Shown here piece by piece: positions 34,563 through 43,243 of a stretch of DNA of 64,000 bases. A program made the position numbers and the translations under genes. Source of the DNA: CAIYZT01 sp052387855 (GTDB lineage Bacteria > Pseudomonadota > Alphaproteobacteria > Rhodobacterales > Rhodobacteraceae); the NCBI GenBank assembly GCA_052387855.1, contig JBQTIT010000015.1, positions 1 to 64,000 of the forward strand, in the 5' to 3' direction. Each line of letters starts with the position of its first letter. The stretch's first letter is position 1. Under the pieces are notes generated by a model that saw nothing but the letters and a program-made list of their open reading frames with translations, had not been told where the DNA came from and did not search any database.

Positions 34563-34653
34563 CGCGGCGCGGGCGCGACATTCCGCGTCGCGGACGGGAC
34601 GGGAGCGGGGGCATCCCCGGTCTAGTCTTGTCCCCAACGGCGCCGGAGGACCC

Positions 34654-36630
34654 ATGTCGCACCATCCCCGATTGATGCAACCCTTGCAGTTGCGCGGACA
34701 TACCCTGCGCAACCGCATCGTCTTTGGCGCCCATACCGCCAACATGTCCGACCTTGGCCTGCCCGGCCCGCGTGTGGCGGCCTATCTGGCCGAGCGGGCG
34801 CTGGGCGGGGCGGCGATGGTCGTGGCTGAACCCGTGCCGGTGCACCGGACTGGCGTTCTGACGCGCGGCAACTACCGCTCCGGGGATGACGCCGTCATTC
34901 CCGGGTTTCGCGCCGCCACCGACGCGGTAAAGGCGGCCGGCGCCGTGGCGATCCAGCAGCTTTACCACATCGGCGCCCATGGCGATTCCGACCTCAGCTA
35001 TGCGCCGCACTGGTCGCCGTCGGGCGGGCCGTCCTATCACGACAGCGACGGCAGCCACAAAATGACCGTCCTGGAAATCGAGGAACTGCTTGCGGCCCAT
35101 GCCGCCGCCGCCCGCCGGGCCAAGGCCTGCGGCTTTCAGGGGGTCGAGGTCTGGGCCGCCTATCATTCGCTGCTGGACCAGTTCTGGACCCCCTGGAGCA
35201 ACACGCGCGACGATGAATGGGGCGGCAGCCTGGAAAACCGCACCCGGTTTTCCCGCCGCCTGATCGAATCCATCCGGCGCGAGTGCGGCGAGGATTTCAT
35301 CGTCGGTCTTGCGGTCAGCTATTCGCCAGGCTTTGACGTGACGCTTTCGGCCGAATCGCTGTGCGAAATCGTGGACCTGCACGACGCGACCGGCCATGTG
35401 GACTATGTGACGGTCGGCTATGGCTCTTACCTTGAATTCGAGGGCATCATCCCCGCCTTTACCAAGGCCGAAAAGCTGACGACGCCGCTGACCGCGCAGC
35501 TCCGGTCGCTGGTGCGGCATGCGGCCATCACCGCAGAGGCGGGGGTGCGCACGCCGGACAACGCCGAAACCATCATCGCCAGCGGTGAGGCCGACCTCGT
35601 CTCGATCGTGCGCGGCCAGATCGCCGATCCGCACCTGGCGCGCAAGACCGCCGAGGGGCGGGCCGAGGACATTCGCGGCTGCATCTCCTGCAACCAGATG
35701 TGCTGGGGCCGGCGCAGCCGAGACTACTGGATTTCCTGTCTGGTCAACCCCTCGGTGGGGCGCGAGTTCGAGTGGGGCGGCGACCGGTTCACGGCGGCGC
35801 CGGCCCGGCGCGCGGTGCTGGTGGTCGGAGCCGGCCCGGCGGGGCTGGAGGCGGCGCGCGTCGCCGCCGAGCGTGGCCATGAGGTGGAGATCGTCGAGGC
35901 GCTGCCCGTCATCGGCGGGCAGTTCCGCCTGGCCGGGATGCAGCCACGGCGGGCGCAGATCCTGGACCTGATGGACTGGTATGAACGGCAGTTCACCAAG
36001 CTGGGCGTGACCCTGCGGCTCAACACCTTTCTTGATGAGGGCGAAATCGCCGCTCACCGGGCCGAAGTGGTGGTGCTGGCCACCGGCAGCCTGCCGGATG
36101 AGGACGGCTTTCAGCGCTGGCAGCCGCAGCACGCCCGCCTGCCGGGGATTGATGCGGGCGGTGTCTGGTCGCCCGAGGCGGTGCTGCGACGCGAGGCGCG
36201 GCTGGGCGATGCGGTTGTGGTCTATGACGAGGGGTCGAACTGGCGCGGGGTCGGCACCGCCTGGGCGCTGGCCGAGCAGGGCAAAAAGGTGGTGATCGTC
36301 ACGCCAGAGCCCTTTGTCGGGCGCGAGATTGCCCGCACCGCCGCCGATGGCGCGGCGCGGCGGCGTCTGGCGGAACTGGGCGCGCGCTTTTTGACCGAGC
36401 ATTGCCTGACGCGCTGGCACGGCAACGGCGTGACGGTGCAGAACATGCTGACAGGGCAGCAAGAGGTGATTGCCGCCTCTGCCCTGGTCATGGCCACGAC
36501 CAACAAGGCCTTTGACCCCTGGCCCGAGGCCTTTGCCGGCAAGGCGACGCACCGGATTGGCGACTGCGCCGCGCCGCGCCTGGCCGCCTATGCGTTCTAC
36601 GAGGGCCGCGCCCTGGGCCTGGCGCTTTGA
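34654..36630 (+). CDS. NADH:flavin oxidoreductase of the 2,4-dienoyl-CoA reductase / N-methylproline demethylase type
   Basis: This 658-residue three-part flavoenzyme has an N-terminal FMN TIM barrel (LMQPLQLRGHTLRNRIVFG; AYHSLLDQFWTPWSNTRDDEWGGS), a 4Fe-4S cluster ligated by cysteines in GCISCNQMCWG plus a fourth in WISCLVNPSVG, and a C-terminal FAD/NAD(P) module (VLVVGAGPAGLEAARVAAERG). Relatives are trimethylamine and dimethylamine dehydrogenases, dienoyl-CoA reductase and the N-methylproline demethylase of proline-betaine breakdown. The barrel looks closest to demethylase-like members. The ATG at 34654 follows GGAGGAC. It probably forms a unit with the preceding aldehyde dehydrogenase. 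Confidence 0.85.
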   Translation: MSHHPRLMQPLQLRGHTLRNRIVFGAHTANMSDLGLPGPRVAAYLAERALGGAAMVVAEPVPVHRTGVLTRGNYRSGDDAVIPGFRAATDAVKAAGAVAIQQLYHIGAHGDSDLSYAPHWSPSGGPSYHDSDGSHKMTVLEIEELLAAHAAAARRAKACGFQGVEVWAAYHSLLDQFWTPWSNTRDDEWGGSLENRTRFSRRLIESIRRECGEDFIVGLAVSYSPGFDVTLSAESLCEIVDLHDATGHVDYVTVGYGSYLEFEGIIPAFTKAEKLTTPLTAQLRSLVRHAAITAEAGVRTPDNAETIIASGEADLVSIVRGQIADPHLARKTAEGRAEDIRGCISCNQMCWGRRSRDYWISCLVNPSVGREFEWGGDRFTAAPARRAVLVVGAGPAGLEAARVAAERGHEVEIVEALPVIGGQFRLAGMQPRRAQILDLMDWYERQFTKLGVTLRLNTFLDEGEIAAHRAEVVVLATGSLPDEDGFQRWQPQHARLPGIDAGGVWSPEAVLRREARLGDAVVVYDEGSNWRGVGTAWALAEQGKKVVIVTPEPFVGREIARTAADGAARRRLAELGARFLTEHCLTRWHGNGVTVQNMLTGQQEVIAASALVMATTNKAFDPWPEAFAGKATHRIGDCAAPRLAAYAFYEGRALGLAL

Positions 36631-36656
36631 CCCCGCCGGGCCGGCCGTCGGCCCGA

Positions 36657-38282
36657 TCAGGCAACCCGCGCGAAGCTGTCCGCGCTCGACATCGCCCAGT
36701 CGGCGCTGAACTGCCCGCTTGATCCGGGGTCGGCCAAAAGCTGGCCGGGGGCCAGCATCTCATACTGTTCGGCCAACGAGGTCACCCGGTCGGCCGAAGC
36801 GCGGCGCAGGAAATGGTGTGGGCGCAGGTCGCCCGGCTGCGCCAGTCCGGCCGCGGCGACAAGCTCTGACAGGGCATGCAGCGTGTTGTGGTGAAAGCTG
36901 GCCACGCGCTGCGCCTTGTCCGGCACCACCAGCGCGCGCTGGCGCATGGGGTCTTGCGTGGTCACGCCGGTCGGGCAGCGCCCGGTGTGGCAGGACTGCG
37001 CCTGGATGCAGCCGACCGCGAACATGAATCCGCGCGCGGCGTTGCACCAGTCCGCCCCCAGCGCCATGACCCGCGCCATGTCAAAGGCCGAGGTGATCTT
37101 GCCGCTGGCGCCGATTCGGACCCGGTCGCGCAGACCGGTGCCGACCAGCGCGTTGTGGGCAAAGGAAAGCCCGTCGCGCAACGGCATGCCGACATGGTCC
37201 ATGAATTCCAGCGGCGCGGCGCCGGTGCCGCCCTCTTTGCCGTCGATGACGATGAAGTCGGGCGTGATGCCGGTTTCCAGCATAGCCTTGCAGATCGCCA
37301 TGAACTCCCATCGGTGCCCGATGCACAGCTTGAACCCGGCCGGCTTGCCGCCCGAAAGATCGCGCATCCGCGCCACCATTTCCAGCAGGCCAGAAGGCGT
37401 GGAAAAGGCCGAATGCGCCGCGGGCGAGACGCAGTCCTGCCCCATCGGCACGCCGCGGATCGCCGCGATCTCGGCCGTGACCTTGGCGGCCGGCAGCACG
37501 CCGCCATGTCCGGGCTTGGCGCCCTGGCTGAGCTTCAGCTCGACCATGCGGATCTGCTCGTCCTGCGCCATGGCCGCAAAGCGCCCGGGGTCAAAGCCGC
37601 CCCCCGCATCGCGGCAGCCGAAATAGCCCGAACCGATTTCCCAGACCAGATCGCCGCCAAACTCGCGGTGGTAGGGCGAAACCCCGCCCTCGCCGGTGTC
37701 GTGAAAGAAACCGCCCGCGCGCGCGCCCTTGTTCAGCGCGCGGATGGCATTGGCCGACAGCGCCCCGTAACTCATCGCCGAGATGTTCAGAAGCGAGGCC
37801 GAATAGGCCTGCGGACCGGCGCCGACCGTCACGCGCATCGCGTCCACTGGCGCGCCCGGTCGGGGCGCCAGCGAATGGTGCAGCCATTCGAACTGTTCGC
37901 GATAGACATCGTGCATCGTGCCGAACGGCCGCTTGTCGAGGTCCTTTTTGGCGCGCTGGTAGACGATGGCGCGCTGATCACGCGGAAAGGGGGCGCCGTC
38001 CTTGTCGCCCTCAAAGAAGTACTGCCGCAACTCGGGGCGCAGATCCTCAAGCAGAAAGCGCAGATGCGCGATGATCGGATAGTTGCGCAGGATGGCGTGG
38101 TTGGTTTGCAGCACATCCCGCAAGCCCAGCGCCGCCGTGCCGGAGGCCACAAGCGCCAGCGGCGCCAAGACCCAGCCCAGCGCCGGAAGCAGCGGCAACA
38201 GGGCAAAGGCAAGAAAGGCCGCGAGCAGCGACAGGGTCAGGGCGGCAAAACGAGGCTCGAACAGGGCGCGCAGCAGGGTCAT
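36657..38282 (-). CDS. FMN-binding glutamate-synthase-domain protein (GltB2-like), membrane-anchored
   Basis: This is a 541-residue protein: two hydrophobic segments near the N-terminus (about residues 13-50), then a glutamate synthase alpha/beta-barrel domain. Recognisable blocks are NISAMSYGALSANAIRALN, FFHDTGEGGVSPYHREFGGD, VELKLSQGAKPGHGGVLPA, FIVIDGKEGGTGAAPLEFMD, ASGKITSAFDMARVMALGA, and CIQAQSCHTGRCPTGVTTQD with its cysteine cluster for an Fe-S centre. No glutaminase domain is present. Stand-alone proteins of this kind are of uncertain function; ammonia- or electron-carrier-linked glutamate synthesis is one idea. Start: ATG at 38282 with AAAGG nearby; an ATG at 38360 would add 26 residues. 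Confidence 0.82.
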   Translation of the reverse strand: MTLLRALFEPRFAALTLSLLAAFLAFALLPLLPALGWVLAPLALVASGTAALGLRDVLQTNHAILRNYPIIAHLRFLLEDLRPELRQYFFEGDKDGAPFPRDQRAIVYQRAKKDLDKRPFGTMHDVYREQFEWLHHSLAPRPGAPVDAMRVTVGAGPQAYSASLLNISAMSYGALSANAIRALNKGARAGGFFHDTGEGGVSPYHREFGGDLVWEIGSGYFGCRDAGGGFDPGRFAAMAQDEQIRMVELKLSQGAKPGHGGVLPAAKVTAEIAAIRGVPMGQDCVSPAAHSAFSTPSGLLEMVARMRDLSGGKPAGFKLCIGHRWEFMAICKAMLETGITPDFIVIDGKEGGTGAAPLEFMDHVGMPLRDGLSFAHNALVGTGLRDRVRIGASGKITSAFDMARVMALGADWCNAARGFMFAVGCIQAQSCHTGRCPTGVTTQDPMRQRALVVPDKAQRVASFHHNTLHALSELVAAAGLAQPGDLRPHHFLRRASADRVTSLAEQYEMLAPGQLLADPGSSGQFSADWAMSSADSFARVA

Positions 38283-38409
38283 CAACCTTTGGCTTGGGGT
38301 GCGCGGCGGCTCTTCGGCAAGACCGGGCGCAAGGCGTGTCAGCAGTCTCTTGCGCACCATCAGACGCGCAACAGCTTGAAACGGGGTTAACGCGGCACGA
38401 CGCCGGCGG

Positions 38410-39075
38410 TCAGAACGGGCGGGGGGCGGTGAATTCGCGCCAGGTGCCGTCTGCGGGGTGGTGCAGGCCCAGCGTTTCGGCATGCAGCATCAGGCGCGGC
38501 CAGCGGGCGTGGTCCTGAACGTCATAGATCTGATCGCCCAGGATCACATGCCCCAGCGCCAGCATGTGCACCCGAAGCTGGTGGCTGCGCCCGGTCAGCG
38601 GCGACAGGCGCACCAGCGTCTCGCCTGCCGAGCGGCCGATCACCTGCCAGTCGGTCTGCGCCGGGCGGCCGCGTTCGTGGTCCACCATCTGGCGCGGGCG
38701 GTTCGGCCAGTCCGCGCCAAGCGGCAGGTCGATCCGCCCCGCCTCGCCCGCGACCGCGCCCTTGACGCGGGCGATGTAGGTCTTGCGGGCGCGGCGCTGT
38801 TCAAACTCTTGCCCCAGAAAGCCCTGCGCCTGCTTGGTGCGGGCAAAGATCATCACGCCCGAGGTGTCGCAGTCGAGCCGGTGCACGACCAGCGCATCCC
38901 ACCGCGCGGCCTGAAGACGCGAGACCATGCAATCCTCGCGTCCCGCCAGCTTGCCGGGAACCGACAAGAGGCCCGCCGGCTTGTCCACCACCACGATCGC
39001 GGCATCCTCGTACAGCACCGACAGGGGCACGTCGGGCGGCGCATAGACGAAATCGGGCAGCAGGGGCCGGATCAC
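38410..39075 (-). CDS. RluA-family RNA pseudouridine synthase
   Basis: This 221-residue enzyme isomerises uridine in rRNA or tRNA. The catalytic aspartate lies in VVHRLDCDTSGVMIFA (HRLDxxTSG). The supporting motifs ARKTYIARVKG and LTGRSHQLRVHMLALGH are complete. No S4 domain precedes the core. Size and form fit the RluA/TruC short subgroup; the target position is unknown. The start is GTG at 39075, overlapping the upstream methyltransferase stop (GTGA). Confidence 0.92.
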   Translation of the reverse strand: MIRPLLPDFVYAPPDVPLSVLYEDAAIVVVDKPAGLLSVPGKLAGREDCMVSRLQAARWDALVVHRLDCDTSGVMIFARTKQAQGFLGQEFEQRRARKTYIARVKGAVAGEAGRIDLPLGADWPNRPRQMVDHERGRPAQTDWQVIGRSAGETLVRLSPLTGRSHQLRVHMLALGHVILGDQIYDVQDHARWPRLMLHAETLGLHHPADGTWREFTAPRPF

Positions 39076-39968
39076 AGGATCTGGTGCCCCGCCTCGGCCA
39101 GACGGGCCGCGAGGTGGCGGATATGCGCCGGGCCAACCTCGCAGCAGCCTCCGACGATGGTGGCCCCCATCGCGACCCAGGACAGGGCGAAATCGGCATA
39201 TTTCTCGGGCGTCAGGTCGTGGCGGTGGGTCAGTTCCTTGACGGTCGGGGCGTCTTTCAGGAAATTGCCGGAAATATGGGTGAATCCGTTGGCATAGGCG
39301 CCAAAGGGCAGGCCCAGCCTGCCCAGTCCGTCCAGCGCGTCGCCCATCGCCTCGGGCACCGAGCAGTTGGCCAGCACGGCGGCGGGCCGATAGGTCTGCA
39401 CCAGCCGGGCCAGATCCGCGATCGGCTCGCCCGAGCGCAGGCGCCTGCCGTCACGGTCATCGACCGAGACCGACAGCCACACCGGCTTGCCCGCAGCCCT
39501 GGCCCCCTCCAGCGCGCCCTCGCACATCTCGACCGAGGCCATGGTCTCGCACAGGATCACATCGACATGGGGGCCAAGGATGGCGGCGATCTCGGCGTAC
39601 TTCGGCGCGGCCACGGCGACGGCCTGCGTCACCTCTGGCCGGTAGGAGGCGACGAGCGGGCCCATCGACCCCGCGATCATCCCCCGCCCGTGGGCGCCGC
39701 GCGCCTCGTGCGCCTCGGCCAGGGCGCGCAGGTGCAGGGCGTGGAACATGCCGTCCATGTCGAACCGCTCCAGCCGGTCATGGTGGATGGCATAGGTGTT
39801 GGTGGTGGCCAGGCTGGCGCCGGCGGCGAAATAGTCGGCGTGGATGTCACGCACCATGCCGGGATGGTCGATCATCACCCGCGTCGCCCAGAGCGGGGTG
39901 GGCACATCGCCCGACCGCGCCACCAGTTCCTGGCCCATGCCGCCATCCAGAAGGGTGATCATTGCCAT
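39072..39968 (-). CDS. Homocysteine S-methyltransferase family protein
   Basis: This 298-residue zinc-dependent methyltransferase of the MHT/BHMT family has the N-terminal LLDGGMGQELVARSG, and zinc ligands in VLANCSVPEA (first cysteine) and VGGCCEVGPAHI (cysteine pair). The family moves a methyl group from S-methylmethionine, betaine or a similar donor to homocysteine. Which donor is used cannot be read from sequence. In a window with sulfonium and N-methyl metabolism genes, a role in recovering methyl groups is plausible but inferred. It overlaps the pseudouridine synthase gene by four bases. Confidence 0.88.
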   Translation of the reverse strand: MAMITLLDGGMGQELVARSGDVPTPLWATRVMIDHPGMVRDIHADYFAAGASLATTNTYAIHHDRLERFDMDGMFHALHLRALAEAHEARGAHGRGMIAGSMGPLVASYRPEVTQAVAVAAPKYAEIAAILGPHVDVILCETMASVEMCEGALEGARAAGKPVWLSVSVDDRDGRRLRSGEPIADLARLVQTYRPAAVLANCSVPEAMGDALDGLGRLGLPFGAYANGFTHISGNFLKDAPTVKELTHRHDLTPEKYADFALSWVAMGATIVGGCCEVGPAHIRHLAARLAEAGHQIL

Positions 39969-40058
39969 GCCGCGCTCCGTCAGTTGGGGCCTCTCGGGGC
40001 GGCCCGTTGCCGGCCGTTCTTACCCAGCGAGGCGGGGAAAGGCCAGACGCCCTGACCC

Positions 40059-40511
40059 TCAATCAGCGTCGCGGAACACCTCGGCCAGCAGCGGCACCAG
40101 CCAGGCCTCGTCGGCGGCGGTAAAGGCGGCGGGCGTGTCGCTGTCGATGTCCAGCACCCCCAGAAGCCGCCCGGCGCCGTTCCAGACCGGCAGCACCAGT
40201 TCGGACCGGGTCGAAGAGGCGCAGGCGATATGGCCGGGAAAGACATCGACATCGGGCACGTTCTGCACCTGGCCCGTGCGCGCGCAGGCGCCGCAGACCC
40301 CGCGTGAAAAGGGGATCACCAGGCAACCATGCCCGCCCTGATAGGGCCCGATCTTGAGCATTTCGGGCCCGGTCACCCGGTAGAACCCGGTCCAGTCGGC
40401 AAGGGGATGCGCCTGGTGGATCTCGCAGGCCAGTGTGGCCATCAGCGCCACGGCGTCGGTCTCGCCATGGCAAAGGGCGCGGATGGTTTCGCTCGTTTCC
40501 TGATAATTCAT
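40059..40511 (-). CDS. msrC: Free methionine-(R)-sulfoxide reductase (GAF domain)
   Basis: This 150-residue single-GAF protein has all three catalytic cysteines of the fRMsr family: C63 (HGCLVIP), C73 (GVCG) and C97 (GHIAC). Their spacing (10 and 24) is the same as C84, C94 and C118 of the E. coli enzyme. An extra C76 lies close to C73. It reduces free methionine-R-sulfoxide, repairing oxidised methionine. The ATG at 40511 (MNYQETSETI) lies next to the gamma-glutamyltransferase stop, so the two genes are probably cotranscribed. Confidence 0.92.
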   Translation of the reverse strand: MNYQETSETIRALCHGETDAVALMATLACEIHQAHPLADWTGFYRVTGPEMLKIGPYQGGHGCLVIPFSRGVCGACARTGQVQNVPDVDVFPGHIACASSTRSELVLPVWNGAGRLLGVLDIDSDTPAAFTAADEAWLVPLLAEVFRDAD

Positions 40512-40512
40512 C

Positions 40513-42084
40513 TCAATACCCCAGCGCGCAGCCATCCTTGCGCGGATCGGAGGCGCCGATCAAGACGCCATCTTCGCCGATCACGATCGCCTGCGCGCCG
40601 CCGATCGGCTTGTCCACGATGCGGACATCGTGGCCCATCCCGGCCAGCCGCGCCCGGACCTCGGGCGCATAGCCGCGTTCCATCGTCATGCCAAGCGGGC
40701 CAGAAAAGCAGCGCGGCGCGTCGATGGCGCTTTGCAGGTCCATGCCGAAATCTTCAAGGTTGCTGACCAGGCGCGCGTGCCCGCAGGGCTGATAGGCGCC
40801 GCCCATCACGCCAAAGGGCATCACCACCCGCCCGCCGCGCCGCAGCATCGCAGGGATGATCGTGTGCATCGGCCGCTTGCCGCCGCCCGCCTCGTTCGGA
40901 TGCCCGGCCGCAAGCGTGAATCCGGCGCCGCGGTTCTGGAACGCGATGCCGAAGCGGGACGAGGCAAGGCCGGCGCCAAAGGCCCAGAAGATCGAATAGA
41001 TCAGGCTGACGGCCATGCGGTCCTTGTCGACGACGGTGATATAGACCGTGTCCCTGTGCACCGCCCCGGTCAGGGGCCTGGCTGCGGGCATGGCGCGTGC
41101 GGGGTCGATCAGCGCCGCCAGCCGCCGGGCCGTTTCCGGGGCGAGCATGTGGTCAAGCCGCGGGCTTTGCTCGGCGACAAAGCGGTCGCGGGCGTCATAG
41201 GCCAGTTTGGAGGCTTCCGCCTCGATATGCGCCCGCTCGGCGCCCTGGGGATCCATCGCGGCAAGATCGAAATGCGACAGGATGTTCAGCAGCAGGATCG
41301 CGGTGGCGCCTTGCGCGTTCGGCGGATGCTCGACCAGATCGACCCCGCGATAGGCACCGCTGACGGGCGCGTCATAGCTGCTTTCGGTGCGCGCCAGATC
41401 GTCAAGGCTGTGGCAGCCGCCCAGGGCGCGCAGCGAGGCGATCATGTCCTCGGCCACCTCTCCTTCATAGAACCCAGCGCGGCCCTCGCGCGCGATGCGC
41501 CGCAAGACCTCGGCCTGACCCGGAGCGCGAAAGATCTGGCCGGCGCGGGGCGGGGCGCCGTTGCCCAGATAGAACCGCCGCGCATCGCCGCGCAGCCACT
41601 GGGCATCTTCTTGCCAGTCAAAGGCGACGCGGGGGGCGACCGGCACGCCCTCATCCGCATAGCGGATGGCCGGGGCGAGCAGGCGGTCAAGGCCCAGACG
41701 GCCCCAGTCGGCGCCGAGCCGGCAAAAGGCATCGACCGCGCCGGGCAGGGTGACCGCCTCGACCCCGCGCAGGGGAACGGCGGAGTGACCGGCGGCCCGC
41801 ATCGCCTCGGCCGACAGGCCCGCCGGGGCGCGGCCCGATCCGTTGAGCGCCAGGATGCCGTCTTGCCCGGCAGGTTTGACCAGCGCGAAAAGATCGCCGC
41901 CAATGCCCGCCATCTGCGGCTCGCAGATCCCCAGAAGCACGGCCCCGGCGATGGCGGCGTCCACCGCGTTGCCGCCGGATTCAAGCATCTCGACCGCGAC
42001 CTTGGCCGCCAGCGGATGCGAGGTGGCCACCATCGCGTTCGTGGCATAGACGGCCGATCGGCCTGGCATGTGAAAATCGCGCAC
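40513..42084 (-). CDS. Gamma-glutamyltransferase family protein (Ntn hydrolase)
   Basis: This is a 523-residue protein. The heavy-chain part begins ATSHPLAAKVAVEMLESGGN and contains EPQMAGIGGD. The self-cleavage and nucleophile threonine is in HRDTVYITVVDKDRM, followed by the light chain (GGAYQPCGHARLVSN, GASDPRKDGCALGY). Family members transfer or hydrolyse gamma-glutamyl groups, mostly of glutathione; some are cephalosporin acylase- or YwrD-like. No signal peptide is present, so a cytosolic enzyme is likely. Start: GTG at 42084 (MRDFHMPGRS) with AAGGGGA 8 bases upstream; ATG at 42069 is an alternative. Confidence 0.88.
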   Translation of the reverse strand: MRDFHMPGRSAVYATNAMVATSHPLAAKVAVEMLESGGNAVDAAIAGAVLLGICEPQMAGIGGDLFALVKPAGQDGILALNGSGRAPAGLSAEAMRAAGHSAVPLRGVEAVTLPGAVDAFCRLGADWGRLGLDRLLAPAIRYADEGVPVAPRVAFDWQEDAQWLRGDARRFYLGNGAPPRAGQIFRAPGQAEVLRRIAREGRAGFYEGEVAEDMIASLRALGGCHSLDDLARTESSYDAPVSGAYRGVDLVEHPPNAQGATAILLLNILSHFDLAAMDPQGAERAHIEAEASKLAYDARDRFVAEQSPRLDHMLAPETARRLAALIDPARAMPAARPLTGAVHRDTVYITVVDKDRMAVSLIYSIFWAFGAGLASSRFGIAFQNRGAGFTLAAGHPNEAGGGKRPMHTIIPAMLRRGGRVVMPFGVMGGAYQPCGHARLVSNLEDFGMDLQSAIDAPRCFSGPLGMTMERGYAPEVRARLAGMGHDVRIVDKPIGGAQAIVIGEDGVLIGASDPRKDGCALGY

Positions 42085-42205
42085 CCTGTCGGTCCCCTTC
42101 GCGGCTTCTGGCCCGGTTTTGTCGCAGGCCTTTCGCCAAGGCAATGGCAAACCGGTCCCCATGGGCGGGGACAGGCAAAGTCGGAGTGATTGGCGGGAAA
42201 AGGTG

Positions 42206-42251
42206 CCTCGGCGCCGCAGACCGGGTGGGGGCTGGATCCACGGCGCCGAGG
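42206..42251. repeat. Perfect 11-bp inverted repeat between two leftward genes
   Basis: CCTCGGCGCCG (42206-42216) and CGGCGCCGAGG (42241-42251) pair across a 24-base loop. It lies in the 288-base gap after the RsbW-like gene and before the gamma-glutamyltransferase gene and may serve as a terminator or transcript-stabilising hairpin. Nothing else is recognised in this gap (42085-42372). Confidence 0.5.
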
Positions 42252-42372
42252 GAAGCTATATGCAGCTACAACACCAAGATTGCCCCGGCCCGGCGGCGGC
42301 ATTATGGGCGAATTCGGGCCATTCCTGGGCGTTGGGTCCGAAGCGCGGTCAAAAGGCGGGCGCCGGGCAGGA

Positions 42373-42837
42373 TTAGGCCTGAACAGCGAAACACAGACGG
42401 TTCACCTCGCCGGCGCGGTCATAGCGCAGGTCCTGGGTCAGCGCGCGGATCAGGAACCAGCCAAACCCGCCTTCGGGCAACTCCTCGACCTCGTCAATGG
42501 GCCTGAGATGGCCTTCGGGCAGGTGGCCGCCGGGCATCGGCGCGCCCTGGTCAAAGACCGACACCTCAAGCACGGGCGCGATGTGGTCGATGCAGATGCA
42601 GATCGGGCCGGGCGCGTCGCGATAGGCATGCTCGACCACGTTGTTCAGCACCTCGGCCAGAACGATCTCGACATTGCCGCGCACATCGTCGGACAGATGA
42701 CGCAGCGGCGCCATCGACAACAGTTGCCCCAGCCCGATCCTGACGGCGATACTGTCGCTCTGGATCGTCATGCAGGCCTTGCCCGGTCGGGGTGCGTATC
42801 CGCTTCCGGGGTCGGCCCGCGCCACGTCAGCCTGCAT
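42373..42837 (-). CDS. RsbW/RbaW-like anti-sigma serine kinase (GHKL ATP-binding protein)
   Basis: This 154-residue protein has the Bergerat ATP-binding fold of anti-sigma kinases: N-box EVLNNVVEHAYRD, G1 box VFDQGAPMPGG and G2 box EGGFGWFLIRALTQ. RsbW-type proteins hold a sigma factor inactive and phosphorylate their STAS antagonist. The start at 42837 overlaps the STAS gene by 11 bases, so the two are translationally coupled. ATG at 42771 (MTIQSDSIAV) is the alternative. No partner sigma factor is adjacent. R. capsulatus RbaW is a possible orthologue. Confidence 0.82.
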   Translation of the reverse strand: MQADVARADPGSGYAPRPGKACMTIQSDSIAVRIGLGQLLSMAPLRHLSDDVRGNVEIVLAEVLNNVVEHAYRDAPGPICICIDHIAPVLEVSVFDQGAPMPGGHLPEGHLRPIDEVEELPEGGFGWFLIRALTQDLRYDRAGEVNRLCFAVQA

Positions 42838-43174
42838 CACGCATCCCCCGGGCCCGGGCCGCGGGCAGGGTCGGGTGGATCGTGAAGACGGTGTCCATCC
42901 GCGTCAGCCGAAACACCTTTTCCACCGTCGGGGTCAGGCCGGAAAGTTCAAGCCTGCGCAGGGGCCCAAGCGCCTTCATCGCGGCGACGATGGCGCCAAG
43001 GCCGGAGCTGTCCAGAAAGGCGATGCGGGACATGTCCAGCACCACGCGCGCATCGTCCGTCATGGTCAACTCGCGCATGTTGTCCTTGAACTGGATCGCC
43101 CCGGCGGCATCGATCCGCTCGCCCGTGGCCGTGATCAACAGATAATCGCCCAAGGACTCTGAAAAAAGCTGCAC
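42827..43174 (-). CDS. STAS-domain anti-sigma factor antagonist (RsbV/RbaV-like)
   Basis: This 115-residue single-STAS protein has the phosphorylatable serine in SRIAFLDSSGLGAIVAAMK (DSSGLG), the site used by RsbW-type kinases. When unphosphorylated, RsbV-type proteins bind the kinase and free the sigma factor. It is followed by the RsbW-like gene with 11 bases of overlap, the normal order for a partner-switching module. No PP2C phosphatase (RsbU/RbaY type) is present in this window. Confidence 0.85.
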   Translation of the reverse strand: MQLFSESLGDYLLITATGERIDAAGAIQFKDNMRELTMTDDARVVLDMSRIAFLDSSGLGAIVAAMKALGPLRRLELSGLTPTVEKVFRLTRMDTVFTIHPTLPAARARGMRDAG

Positions 43175-43243
43175 ACCGACCTCCTGCCAAACCTGCGGCC
43201 AAGGCTAGGCAAGAGGTGTTGAGGAAAGGTAAGCGGCTGCGGC

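Noticed and set aside
36876..38390. Plus-strand 504-codon open frame
   Set aside because: It mirrors the glutamate-synthase-like gene, whose motifs are intact on the other strand.
41097..41363. Plus-strand small open frame
   Set aside because: It lies within and antisense to the gamma-glutamyltransferase gene, has no ribosome site and no recognisable product.
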